Below, piece by piece: positions 21,670 to 36,100 of a DNA stretch of 64,000 nt (position 1 is the first letter of the stretch; the number at the start of each line of letters is the position of its first letter). A model generated the notes under the pieces. That model worked only from the letters and a program-made list of their open reading frames with translations. It had not been told where the DNA came from and did not search any database. Made by a program: the position numbers and the translations under genes. Source of the stretch: Sphaerolaimus hirsutus (taxonomy: Eukaryota > Nematoda > Chromadorea > Monhysterida > Sphaerolaimidae); assembly GCA_964036195.1 (NCBI GenBank), contig CAXIWS010000476.1:62001-126000 (forward strand), read 5' to 3'.

Positions 21670-24600
21670 TGCCATAGCCACTTTATACCTAAGAAACAAA
21701 AACGTGAAAAAATGTCAATTCTGGCCGATTGAATCATGATTCACGCCTTAACCATTCTTGGGAAAAGTGGTAGACATGCAAGGTTGTGTAGCTGAGATTG
21801 TGCTGTATCAAAATCTACAAACGTTTTGGTGTGTTTGCTATAGCCACTTTATACCTAAGAAACAAAAACTTGAATAAATGTCAATTCTGGCCGATTGAAT
21901 CACGATTCACGCCTTAACCATTCTTGGGAAAGGTGGTAGACATGCAAAGTTGCGTAGCTGAGATTGTGCTCTATCAAAATCTACAAATGTTTTGGTGTGT
22001 TTGCCATAGGCACTTTATACCTAAGAAACAAAAATGTGAATAAATGTCAATTCTGGCCGATTGAATCACGATTCATGCCTTGACCATTATTGGGGACTGG
22101 TGGTAGACATGCACCGTTGCGTAGCTGAGATTGTGCTCTATCAACATCTACAAATGTTTTGGTGTGTTTGCCATAGCCACTTTATACCTAAGAAACAAAA
22201 ACGTGAATAAATGTCAATTCTGGCCGATTGAATCACGATTCACACCTTAACCATTCTTGGGAAAGGTGGTAGACATGCATCATTGCGTAGCTGAGATTGT
22301 GCTCTATCAAAATCTACAAATGTTTTGGTGTGTTTGCCATAGCCACTTTATACCTAAGAAACAAAAACGTGAAGAAATGTCAATTCTGGCTGATTGAATC
22401 ATGATTCATGCCTTAACCATTCTTGGGAAAGGTGGTAGACATGCACCGTTGCGTAGCTAATATTGTGCTCTATCAAAATCTACAAACATTTTGGTGTGTT
22501 TGCCATAGCCACTTTATACCTAAGAAACAAAAATGTGAATAAATGTCACTTCTGGCCAATTGAATCACGATTCACGCCTTAACCATTCTTGGGAAAGGTG
22601 GTAGACATGCAAAGTTGCGTAGCTGAGATTGTGCTCTATCAAAATCTACAAATGTTTTGGTGTGTTTGCCATAGCCACTTTATACCTAAGAAACAAAAAC
22701 GTGAAGAAATGTCAATTCTGGCCGATTGAATCATGATTCATGCCTTAACCATTCTTGGGAAAGGTGGTAGACATGCACCGTTGCGTAGCTAATATTGTGC
22801 TCTATCAAAATCTACAAACATTTTGGTGTGTTTGCCATAGCCACTTTATACCTAAGAAACAAAAACGTGAATAAATGTCAATTCAGGCCAATTGAATCAC
22901 GATTCACGCCTTAACCATTCTTGGGAAAGGTGGTAGACATGCAAAGTTGCGTAGCTGAGATTGTGCTCTATCAAAATCTACAAATGTTTTGGTGTGTTTG
23001 CCATAGCCACTTTATACCTAAGAAACAAAAACGTGAATAAATGTCAATTCTGGCCGATTGAATCACGATTCACGCCTTAACCATTCTTGGGAAAGGTGGT
23101 GGACATGCACCGTTGCGTAGCTGAGATTGTGCTCTATCAAAATCTACAAACGTTTTGGTGTGTTTGCCATAGCCACTTTATACCGAAGGAACAAAAACGT
23201 GAATAAATGTCAATTCTGGCCGATTGAATCACGATTCACGCCTTAACCATTCTTGGGAAAGGTGGTAGACATGCACCGTTGCGTAGCTGAGATTGTGCTC
23301 TATCAAAATCTACAAATGTTTTGGTGTGTTTGCCATAGCCACTTTATACCTAAGAAACAAAAACGTGAATAAATGTCAATTCTGGCCAATTGAATCACGA
23401 TTCGCGCCTTAACCATTCTTGGGAAAGGTGGTGGACATGCACCGTTGCGTAGCTGAGATTGTGCTCTATCAAAATCTACAAACGTTTTGGTGTGTTTGCC
23501 ATAGCCACTTTATACCTAAGAAACAAAAACGTGAAAAAATGTCAATTCTGGCCGATTGAATCATGATTCACGCCTTAACCATTCTTGGGAAAAGTGGTAG
23601 ACATGCAAGGTTGTGTAGCTGAGATTGTGCTGTATCAAAATCTACAAACGTTTTGGTGTGTTTGCTATAGCCACTTTATACCTAAGAAACAAAAACTTGA
23701 ATAAATGTCAATTCTGGCCGATTGAATCACGATTCACGCCTTAACCATTCTTGGGAAAGGTGGTAGACATGCAAAGTTGCGTAGCTGAGATTGTGCTCTA
23801 TCAAAATCTACAAATGTTTTGGTGTGTTTGCCATAGGCACTTTATACCTAAGAAACAAAAATGTGAATAAATGTCAATTCTGGCCGATTGAATCACGATT
23901 CATGCCTTGATCATTATTGGGGAATGGTGGTAGACATGCACCGTTGCGTAGCTGAGATTGTGCTCTATCAACATCTACAAATGTTTTGGTGTGTTTGCCA
24001 TAGCCACTTTATACCTAAGAAACAAAAACGTGAATAAATGTCAATTCTGGCCGATTGAATCACGATTCACACCTTAACCATTCTTGGGAAAGGTGGTAGA
24101 CATGCATCATTGCGTAGCTGAGATTGTGCTCTATCAAAATCTACAAATGTTTTGGTGTGTTTGCCATAGCCACTTTATACCTAAGAAACAAAAATGTGAA
24201 GAAATGTCAATTCTGGCCGATTGAATCATGATTCATGCCTTAACCATTCTTGGGAAAGGTGGTAGACATGCACCGTTGCGTAGCTAATATTGTGCTCTAT
24301 CAAAATCTACAAACATTTTGGTGTGTTTGCCATAGCCACTTTATACCTAAGAAACAAAAATGTGAATAAATGTCACTTCTGGCCAATTGAATCACGATTC
24401 ACGCCTTAACCATTCTTGGGAAAGGTGGTAGACATGCAAAGTTGCGTAGCTGAGATTGTGCTCTATCAAAATCTACAAATGTTTTGGTGTGTTTGCCATA
24501 GCCACTTTATACCTAAGAAACAAAAACGTGAAGAAATGTCAATTCTGGCCTATTGAATCATGATTCATGCCTTAACCATTCTTGGGAAAGGTGGTAGACA

Positions 24601-24850
24601 TGCACCGTTGCGTAGCTAATATTGTGCTCTATCAAAATCTACAAACATTTTGGTGTGTTTGCCATAGCCACTTTATACCTAAGAAACAAAAACGTGAATA
24701 AATGTCAATTCAGGCCAATTGAATCACGATTCACGCCTTAACCATTCTTGGGAAAGGTGGTAGACATGCAAAGTTGCGTAGCTGAGATTGTGCTCTATCA
24801 AAATCTACAAATGTTTTGGTGTGTTTGCCATAGCCACTTTATACCTAAGG
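21670..24850 (+). repeat. 11-monomer spaced higher-order repeat (offset about 1827 bp)
   Basis: The variant CAAGGTTGTGTAG followed by a unit with CCATAGGCAC occurs at about 21779-22010 and again at about 23606-23840. Similarity holds for about 1.35 kb. A related block is at about 32565-33130. Confidence 0.7.
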
Positions 24851-26059
24851 AACAAAAACGTGAATAAATGTCAATTCTGGCCGATTGAATCATGATTCAT
24901 GCCTTAACCATTCTTGGGAAAGGTGGTAGACATGCACCGTTGCGTAGCTAATATTGTGCTCTATCAAAATCTACAAACATTTTGGTGTGTTTGCCATAGC
25001 CACTTTATACCTAAGAAACAAAAATGTGAATAAATGTCACTTCTGGCCAATTGAATCACAATTCACGCCTTAACCATTCTTGGGAAAGGTGGTAGACATG
25101 CAAAGTTGCGTAGCTGAGATTGTGCTCTATCAAAATCTACAAATGTTTTGGTGTGTTTGCCATAGCCACTTTATACCTAAGAAACAAAAACGTGAAGAAA
25201 TGTCAATTCTGGCCGATTGAATCATGATTCATGCCTTAACCATTCTTGGGAAAGGTGGTAGACATGCACCGTTGCGTAGCTAATATTGTGCTCTATCAAA
25301 ATCTACAAACATTTTGGTGTGTTTGCCATAGCCACTTTATACCTAAGAAACAAAAACGTGAAAAAAAGTCAATTCAGGCCAATTGAATCACGATTCACGC
25401 CTTAACCATTCTTGGGAAAGGTGGTAGACATGCAAAGTTGCGTAGCTGAGATTGTGCTCTATCAAAATCTACAAATGTTTTGGTGTGTTTGCCATAGCCA
25501 CTTTATACCTAAGAAACAAAAATGTGAATAAATGTCACTTCTGGCCAATTGAATCACAATTCACGCCTTAACCATTCTTGGGAAAGGTGGTAGACATGCA
25601 AAGTTGCGTAGCTGAGATTGTGCTCTATCAAAATCTACAAATGTTTTGGTGTGTTTGCCATAGCCACTTTATACCTAAGAAACAAAAACGTGAAGAAATG
25701 TCAATTCTGGCCGATTGAATCATGATTCATGCCTTAACCATTCTTGGGAAAGGTGGTAGACATGCACCGTTGCGTAGCTAATATTGTGCTCTATCAAAAT
25801 CTACAAACATTTTGGTGTGTTTGCCATAGCCACTTTATACCTAAGAAACAAAAACGTGAAAAAAAGTCAATTCAGGCCAATTGAATCACGATTCACGCCT
25901 TAACCATTCTTGGGAAAGGTGGTAGACATGCAAAGTTGCGTAGCTGAGATTGTGCTCTATCAAAATCTACAAATGTTTTGGTGTGTTTGCCATAGCCACT
26001 TTATACCTAAGAAACAAAAACGTGAATAAATGTCAATTCTGGCCGATTGAATCACGATT

Positions 26060-28170
26060 CACGCCTTAACCATTCTTGGGAAAGGTGGTGGACATGCACC
26101 GTTGCGTAGCTGAGATTGTGCTCTATCAAAATCTACAAACGTTTTGGTGTGTTTGCCATAGCCACTTTATACCTAAGGAACAAAAACGTGAATAAATGTC
26201 AATTCTGGCCGATTGAATCACGATTCACGCCTTAACCATTCTTGGGAAAGGTGGTAGACATGCACCGTTGCGTAGCTGAGATTGTGCTCTATCAAAATCT
26301 ACAAATGTTTTGGTGTGTTTGCCATAGCCACTTTATACCTAAGAAACAAAAACGTGAATAAATGTCAATTCTGGCCAATTGAATCACGATTCGCGCCTTA
26401 ACCATTCTTGGGAAAGGTGGTGGACATGCACCGTTGCGTAGCTGAGATTGTGCTCTATCAAAATCTACAAACGTTTTGGTGTGTTTGCCATAGCCACTTT
26501 ATACCTAAGGAACAAAAACGTGAATAAATGTCAATTCTGGAAGATTGAATCACGATTCACGCCTTTACCATTCTTGGGAAAGGTGGTAGACATGCACCGT
26601 TGCGTAGCTGAGATTGTGCTCTATCAAAATCTACAAATGTTTTGGTGTGTTTGCCATAGCCACTTTATACCTAAGAAACAAAAACGTGAATAAATGTCAA
26701 TTCTGGCTGATTGAATCACGATTCACGCCTTTACCATTTTTGGGAAAGGTGGTAGACATGCATCATTGCGTAGCTGAGATTGTGCTCTATCAAAATCTAC
26801 AAACGTTTTGGTGTGTTTGCTATAGCCACTTTATACCTAAGAAACAAAAATGTGAATAAATGTCAATTCTGGCCGATTGAATCACAATTCATGCCTTGAC
26901 CATTCTTGGGAAAGGTGGTAGACATTCACTGTTGCGTAGCTAATACTGTGCTCTATCAAAATCTACAAATGTTTTGGTGTGTTTGCCATAGCCACTTTAT
27001 ACCAAAGAAACAAAAACGTGAATAAATGTCAATTCTGGCTGATTGAATCACGATTCACGCCTTAACCATTCTTGGGAAAGGTGGTAGACATGCACCGTTG
27101 CATAGCTGAGATTGTGCTCTATCAAAATCTACAAATGTTTTGGTGTGTTTGCCATAGCCACTTTATACCTAAGAAACAAAAACGTGAATAAATGTCAATT
27201 CTGTCTGATTGAATCATGATTCACGCCTTAACCATTCTTGGGAAAGGTGGTAGACATGCACCGTTGCGTAGCTGAGATTGGTCTCTATCAAAATCTACAA
27301 ATGTTTTGGTGTGTTTGCCATAGCCACTTTATACCTAAGAAACAAAAACGTGAATAAATGTCATTTCTGGCTGATTGAATCACGATTCACGCCTTAACCA
27401 TTCTTGGGAAAGGTGGTAGACATGCACCGTTGCATAGCTGAGATTGTGTTCTATCAAAATCTACAAATGTTTTGGTGTGTTTGCCATAGCCACTTTATAC
27501 CTAAGAAACAAAAACGTGAATAAATGTCAATTCTGGCTGATTGAATCACGATTCACGCCTTTACCATTCTTGGGAAAGGTGGTAGACATGCATCATTGCG
27601 TAGCTGAGATTGTGCTCTATCAAAATCTACAAACGTTTTGGTGTGTTTGCTATAGCCACTTTATACCTAAGAAACAAAAATGTGAATAAATGTCAATTCT
27701 GGCCGATTGAATCACAATTCATGCCTTGACCATTCTTGGGAAAGGTGGTAGACATTCACTGTTGCGTAGCTAATACTGTGCTCTATCAAAATCTACAAAT
27801 GTTTTGGTGTGTTTGCCATAGCCACTTTATACCAAAGAAACAAAAACGTGAATAAATGTCAATTCTGGCTGATTGAATCACGATTCACGCCTCAACCATT
27901 CTTGGGAAAGGTGGTAGACATGCACCGTTGCATAGCTGAGATTGTGCTCTATCAAAATCTACAAATGTTTTGGTGTGTTTGCCATAGCCACTTTATACCT
28001 AAGAAACAAAAACGTGAATAAATGTCAATTCTGGCTGATTGAATCACGATTCACGCCTTGACCATTCTTGGGAAAGGTGGTAGACATGCACTGTTGCGTA
28101 GCTGAGATTGGTCTCTATCAAAATCTACAAATGTTTTGGTGTGTTTGCCATAGCCACTTTATACCTAAGA
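26060..28170 (+). repeat. Satellite block repeated about 9792 bp to the right (near 35850-37000), with 5-monomer (830 bp) inner repeat
   Basis: The private variants GGAAGATTG (26538 and 36330) and GACATTCACTG (26921 and 36713) recur at exactly 9792 bp, equal to 59 monomers minus 2 bp. Inside the left block GACATTCACTG (26921, 27751) and GATTGGTCT (27276, 28106) repeat at 830 bp, that is 5 monomers. The outer limits given are approximate. Confidence 0.7.
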
Positions 28171-30155
28171 AACAAAAACGTGAATAAATGTCATTTCTGG
28201 CTGATTGAATCACGATTCACGCCTTAACCATTCTTGGGAAAGGTGGTAGACATGCACCGTTGCATAGCTGAGATTGTGTTCTATCAAAATCTACAAATGT
28301 TTTGGTGTGTTTGCCATAGCCACTTTATACCTAAGAAACAAAAACGTGAATAAATGTCAATTCTGGCCGATTGAATCACAATTCACGCCTTAACCATTCT
28401 TGGGAAAGGTGGTAGACATGCACCGTTGCGTAGCTGAGATTGTGCTCTATCAAAATCTACAAATGTTTTGGTGTGTTTGCCATAGCCACTTTATACCTAA
28501 GAAAGAAAAATGTGAATAAATGTCAATTCTGGCTGATTGAATCACAATTCATGCCTTGACCATTCTTGGGAAAGGTGGTAGACATGCACCGTTGCGTAGC
28601 TAATATTGTGCTCTATCAAAATCTACAAACGTTTTGGTGTTTGCCATAGCCACTTTATACCTAAGAAACAAAATTGTGAATAAATGTCAATTCTGGCCGA
28701 TTGAATCACGATTCACACCTTAACCATTCTTGGGAAAGGTGGTAGACATGCAAAGTTGCGTAGCTGAGATTGTGCCCTATCAAAATCTACAAACGTTTTG
28801 GTGTGTTTGCCATAGCCACTTTATAACTAAGAAACAAAAACGTGAAGAAATGTCTATTATGGCCGATTGAATCACGATTCACGCCTTAATTATTCTTGGG
28901 AAAGGTGGTAGACATGCACCATTGCGTAGCTGAGATTGTGTTCTATCAAAATCTACAAACGTTTTGGTGTGTTTGCCATAGCCACTTTATACCTAAGAAA
29001 CAAAAACTTGAATAAATGTCAATTATGGCCGATTGAATCACGATTCACGCCTTAACCATTCTTGGGAAAGGTGGTAGACATGCACCGTTGCGTATCTGAG
29101 ATTGTGCTCTATCAAAATCTACAAATGTTTTGGTGTGTTTGCCATAGCCACTTTATACCAAAGAAACAAAAACGTGAATAAATGTCAATTCTGGCTGATT
29201 GAATCACGATTCACGCCTTAACCATTCTTGGGAAAGGTGGTAGACATGCACCGTTGCATAGCTGAGATTGTGTTCTATCAAAATCTACAAATGTTTTGGT
29301 GTGTTTGCCATAGCCACTTTATACCTAAGAAACAAAAACGTGAATAAATGTCAATTCTGGCCGATTGAATCACAATTCACGCCTTAACCATTCTTGGGAA
29401 AGGTGGTAGACATGCACCGTTGCGTAGCTGAGATTGTGCTCTATCAAAATCTACAAATGTTTTGGTGTGTTTGCCATAGCCACTTTATACCTAAGAAAGA
29501 AAAATGTGAATAAATGTCAATTCTGGCTGATTGAATCACGATTCATGCCTTGACCATTCTTGGGAAAGGTGGTAGACATGCACCGTTGCGTAGCTAATAT
29601 TGTGCTCTATCAAAATCTACAAACGTTTTGGTGTTTGCCATAGCCACTTTATACCTAAGAAACAAAATTGTGAATAAATGTCAATTCTGGCCGATTGAAT
29701 CATGATTCACACCTTAACCATTCTTGGGAAAGGTGGTAGACATGCAAAGTTGCGTAGCTGAGATTGTGCCCTATCAAAATCTACAAACGTTTTGGTGTGT
29801 TTGCCATAGCCACTTTATAACTAAGAAACAAAAACGTGAAGAAATGTCTATTATGGCCGATTGAATCACGATTCACGCCTTAATTATTCTTGGGAAAGGT
29901 GGTAGACATGCACCATTGCGTAGCTGAGATTGTGTTCTATCAAAATCTACAAACGTTTTGGTGTGTTTGCCATAGCCACTTTATACCTAAGAAACAAAAA
30001 CTTGAATAAATGTCAATTATGGCCGATTGAATCACGATTCACGCCTTAACCATTCTTGGGAAAGGTGGTAGACATGCACCGTTGCGTATCTGAGATTGTG
30101 CTCTATCAAAATCTACAAATGTTTTGGTGTGTTTGCCATAGCCACTTTATACCTA
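28170..30155 (+). repeat. 6-monomer higher-order repeat, two tandem copies of about 994 bp
   Basis: Variants AAGAAAGAAAAATG, GGTGTTTGCC (2-bp deletion) and TGTCTATTATGG follow in the same order at about 28500, 28631, 28851 and again 994 bp later. The two copies are nearly identical. Confidence 0.8.
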
Positions 30156-33100
30156 AGAAACAAAAACGTGAATAAATGTCAATTCTGGCCGATTGAATCA
30201 CGATTCCCGCCTTAACCATTCTTGGGAAAGGTAGTAGACATGCACCGTTGCGTAGCTGAGATTGTGCTCTATCAAAATCTACAAATGTTTTGGTGTGTTT
30301 GCCATAGCCACTTTATACCTAAGAAACAAAAACGTGAATAAATGTCAATTCTGGCTGATTGAATCACGATTCACGCCTTAACCATTCTTGGGAAAGGTGG
30401 TAGACATGCACCGTTGCGTATCTGAGATTGTGCTCTATCAAAATCTACAAATGTTTTGGTGTGTTTGCCATAGCCACTTTATACCTAAGAAACAAAAACG
30501 TGAATAAATGTCAATTCTGGCCGATTGAATCACGATTCACGCCTTAACCATTCTTGGGAAAGGTGGTAGACATGCATTGTTGCGTAGCTGAGATTGTGCT
30601 CTATCAAAATCTACAAATGTTTTGGTGTGTTTGCCATAGCCACTTTATACCTAAGAAACAAAAATGTGAATAAATGTCAATTCTGGCTGATTGAATCACG
30701 ATTCATGCCTTGACCATTCTTGGGAAAGGTGGTAGACATGCACCGTTGCATAGCTGAGATTGTGCTCTATCAAAATCTACAAATGTTTTGGTGTGTTTGC
30801 CATAGCCACTTTATACCTAAGAAACAAAAACGTGAATAAATGTCAATTCTGGCCGATTGAATCACGATTCACGCCTTAACCATTCTTGGGAAAGGTGGTA
30901 GACATGCACCGTTGCGTAGCTGAGATTGTGCTCTATTAAAATCTACAAATGTTTTGGTGTGTTTGCCATAGCCACTTTATACCTAAGAAACAAAAACGTG
31001 AATAAATGTCAATTATGGCCAATTGAATCACGATTCGCGCCTTAACCATTCTTGGGAAAGGTGGTGGACATGCACCTTTGCGTAGCTGAGATTGTGCTCT
31101 ATCAAAATCTACAAACGTTTTGGTGTGTTTGCCATAGCCACTTTATACCTAAGAAACAAAAACGTGAATAAATGTCAATTCTGGCTGATTGAATCACGAT
31201 TCACGCCTTAACCATTCTTGGGAAAGGTGGTAGACATGCACCGTTGCATAGCTGAGATTGTGCTCTATCAAAATCTACAAATGTTTTGGTGTGTTTGCCA
31301 TAGCCACTTTATACCTAAGAAACAAAAACGTGAATAAATGTCAATTCTGGCCGATTGAATCACGATTCACGCCTTAACCATTCTTGGGAAAGGTGGTAGA
31401 CATGCATTGTTGCGTAGCTGAGATTGTGCTCTATCAAAATCTACAAATGTTTTGGTGTGTTTGCCATAGCCACTTTATACCTAAGAAACAAAAATGTGAA
31501 TAAATGTCAATTCTGGCTGATTGAATCACGATTCATGCCTTGACCATTCTTGGGAAAGGTGGTAGACATGCACCGTTGCATAGCTGAGATTGTGCTCTAT
31601 CAAAATCTACAAATGTTTTGGTGTGTTTGCCATAGCCACTTTATACCTAAGAAACAAAAACGTGAATAAATGTCAATTCTGGCCGATTGAATCACGATTC
31701 ACGCCTTAACCATTCTTGTGAAAGGTGGTAGACATGCACCGTTGCGTAGCTGAGATTGTGCTCTATTAAAATCTACAAATGTTTTGGTGTGTTTGCCATA
31801 GCCACTTTATACCTAAGAAACAAAAACGTGAATAAATGTCAATTATGGCCAATTGAATCACGATTCGCGCCTTAACCATTCTTGGGAAAGGTGGTGGACA
31901 TGCACCTTTGCGTAGCTGAGATTGTGCTCTATCAAAATCTACAAACGTTTTGGTGTGTTTGCCATAGCCACTTTATACCTAAGAAACAAAAACGTGAATA
32001 AATGTCAATTCTGGCTGATTGAATCACGATTCACGCCTTAACCATTCTTGGGAAAGGTGGTAGACATGCACCGTTGCATAGCTGAGATTGTGCTCTATCA
32101 AAATCTACAAATGTTTTGGTGTGTTTGCCATAGCCACTTTATACCTAAGAAACAAAAACGTGAATAAATGTCAATTCTGGCCGATTGAATCACGATTCAC
32201 GCCTTAACCATTCTTGGGAAAGGTGGTAGACATGCACCGTTGCGTAGCTGAGATTGTGCTCTATTAAAATCTACAAATGTTTTGGTGTGTTTGCCATAGC
32301 CACTTTATACCTAAGAAACAAAAACGTGAATAAATGTCAATTATGGCCAATTGAATCACGATTCGCGCCTTAACCATTCTTGGGAAAGGTGGTGGACATG
32401 CACCTTTGCGTAGCTGAGATTGTGCTCTATCAAAATCTACAAACGTTTTGGTGTGTTTGCCATAGCCACTTTATACCTAAGGAACAAAAACGTGAATAAA
32501 TGTCAATTCTGGCCGATTGAATCACGATTCACGCCTTAACCATTCTTGGGAAAAGTGGTAGACATGCAAGGTTGTGTAGCTGAGATTGTGCTGTATCAAA
32601 ATCTACAAACGTTTTGGTGTGTTTGCTATAGCCACTTTATACCTAAGAAACAAAAACTTGAATAAATGTCAATTCTGGCCGATTGAATCACGATTCACGC
32701 CTTAACCATTCTTGGGAAAGGTGGTAGACATGCAAAGTTGCGTAGCTGAGATTGTGCTCTATCACAATCTACAAATGTTTTGGTGTGTTTGCCATAGCCA
32801 CTTTATACCTAAGAAACAAAAACGTGAAAAAATGTCAATTCTGGCCGATTGAATCATGATTCACGCCTTAACCATTCTTGGGAAAAGTGGTAGACATGCA
32901 AGGTTCTGTAGCTGAGATTGTGCTGTATCAAAATCTACAAACGTTTTGGTGTGTTTGCTATAGCCACTTTATACCTAAGAAACAAAAACTTGAATAAATG
33001 TCAATTCTGGCCGATTGAATCACGATTCACGCCTTAACCATTCTTGGGAAAGGTGGTAGACATGCAAAGTTGCGTAGCTGAGATTGTGCTCTATCAAAAT

Positions 33101-36100
33101 CTACAAATGTTTTGGTGTGTTTGCCATAGGCACTTTATACCTAAGAAACAAAAATGTGAATAAATGTCAATTCTGGCCGATTGAATCACGATTCATGCCT
33201 TGACCATTATTGGGGAATGGTGGTAGACATGCACTGTTGCGTAGCTGAGATTGTGCTCTATCAACATCTACAAATGTTTTGGTGTGTTTGCCATAGCCAC
33301 TTTATACCTAAGAAACAAAAACGTGAATAAATGTCAATTCTGGCCAATTGAATCACGATTCACACCTTAACCATTCTTGGGAAAGGTGGTAGACATGCAT
33401 CATTGCGTAGCTGAGATTGTGCTCTATCAAAATCTACAAATGTTTTGGTGTGTTTGCCATAGCCACTTTATACCTAAGAAACAAAAACGTGAAGAAATGT
33501 CAATTCTGGCCGATCGAATCATGATTCATGCCTTAACCATTCTTGGGAAAGGTGGTAGACATGCACCGTTGCGTAGCTAATATTGTGCTCTATCAAAATC
33601 TACAAACATTTTGGTGTGTTTGCCATAGCCACTTTATACCTAAGAAACAAAAATGTGAATAAATGTCACTTCTGGCCAATTGAATCACGATTCACGCCTT
33701 AACCATTCTTGGGAAAGGTGGTAGACATGCAAAGTTGCGTAGCTGAGATTGTGCTCTATCAAAATCTACAAATGTTTTGGTGTGTTTGCCATAGCCACTT
33801 TATACCTAAGAAACAAAAATGTGAATAAATGTCAATTCTGGCCGATTGAATCATGATTCATGCCTTAACCATTCTTGGGAAAGGTGGTAGACATGCAAAG
33901 TTGCGTAGCTGAGATTGTGCTCTATCAAAATCTACAAATGTTTTGGTGTGTTTGCCATAGCCACTTTATACCTAAGAAACAAAAATGTGAATAAATGTCA
34001 ATTCTGGCCGATTGAATCATGATTCATGCCTTAACCATTCTTGGGAAAGGTGGTAGACATGCACCGTTGCGTAGCTAATATTGTGCTCTATCAAAATCTA
34101 CAAACATTTTGGTGTGTTTGCCATAGCCACTTTATACCTAAGAAACAAAAACGTGAATAAATGTCAATTCAGGCCAATTGAATCACGATTCACGCCTTAA
34201 CCATTCTTGGGAAAGGTGGTAGACATGCAAAGTTGCGTAGCTGAGATTGTGCTCTATCAAAATCTACAAATGTTTTGGTGTGTTTGCCATAGCCACTTTA
34301 TACCTAAGAAACAAAAACGTGAATAAATGTCAATTCTGGCCGATTGAATCACGATTCACACCTTAACCATTCTTGGGAAAGGTGGTGGACATGCACCGTT
34401 GCGTAGCTGAGATTGTGCTCTATCAAAATCTACAAACGTTTTGGTGTGTTTGCCATAGCCACTTTATACCTAAGTAACAAAAACGTGAATAAATGTCAAT
34501 TCTGGCCGATTGAATCACGATTCACGCCTTAACCATTCTTGGGAAAGGTGGTAGACATGCACCGTTGCGTAGCTGAGATTGTGCTCTATCAAAATCTACA
34601 AATGTTTTGGTGTGTTTGCCATAGCCACTTTATACCTAAGAAACAAAAACGTGAATAAATGTCAATTCTGGCCAATTGAATCACGATTCGCGCCTTAACC
34701 ATTCTTGGGAAAGGTGGTAGACATGCAAAGTTGCGTAGCTGAGATTGTGCTCTATCAAAATCTACAAATGTTTTGGTGTGTTTGCCATAGGCACTTTATA
34801 CCTAAGAAACAAAAATGCGAATAAATGTCAATTCTGGCCGATTGAATCACGATTCATGCCTTGACCATTATTGGGGAATGGTGGTAGACATGCACTGTTG
34901 CGTAGCTGAGATTGTGCTCTATCAACATCTACAAATGTTTTGGTGTGTTTGCCATAGCCACTTTATACCTAAGAAACAAAAACGTGAATAAATGTCAATT
35001 CTGGCCGATTGAATCACGATTCACACCTTAACCATTCTTGGGAAAGGTGGTAGACATGCATCATTGCGTAGCTGAGATTGTGCTCTATCAACATCTACAA
35101 ATGTTTTGGTGTGTTTGCCATAGCCACTTTATACCTAAGAAACAAAAACGTGAAGAAATGTCAATTCTGGCCGATTGAATCATGATTCATGCCTTAACCA
35201 TTCTTGGGAAAGGTGGTAGACATGCACCGTTGCGTAGCTAATATTGTGCTCTATCAAAATCTACAAACATTTTGGTGTGTTTGCCATAGCCACTTTATAC
35301 CTAAGAAACAAAAATGTGAATAAATGTCACTTCTGGCCAATTGAATCACGATTCACGCCTTAACCATTCTTGGGAAAGGTGGTAGACATGCAAAGTTGCG
35401 TAGCTGAGATTGTGCTCTATCAAAATCTACAAATGTTTTGGTGTGTTTGCCATAGCCACTTTATACCTAAGAAACAAAAACGTGAAGAAATGTCAATTCT
35501 GGCCGATTGAATCATGATTCATGCCTTAACCATTCTTGGGAAAGGTGGTAGACATGCACCGTTGCGTAGCTAATATTGTGCTCTATCAAAATCTACAAAC
35601 ATTTTGGTGTGTTTGCCATAGCCACTTTATACCTAAGAAACAAAAACGTGAATAAATGTCAATTCAGGCCAATTGAATCACGATTCACGCCTTAACCATT
35701 CTTGGGAAAGGTGGTAGACATGCAAAGTTGCGTAGCTGAGATTGTGCTCTATCAAAATCTACAAATGTTTTGGTGTGTTTGCCATAGCCACTTTATACCT
35801 AAGAAACAAAAACGTGAATAAATGTCAATTCTGGCCGATTGAATCACGATTCACACCTTAACCATTCTTGGGAAAGGTGGTGGACATGCACCGTTGCGTA
35901 GCTGAGATTGTGCTCTATCAAAATCTACAAACGTTTTGGTGTGTTTGCCATAGCCACTTTATACCTAAGGAACAAAAACGTGAATAAATGTCAATTCTGG
36001 CCGATTGAATCACGATTCACGCCTTAACCATTCTTGGGAAAGGTGGTAGACATGCACCGTTGCATAGCTGAGATTGTGCTCTATCAAAATCTACAAATGT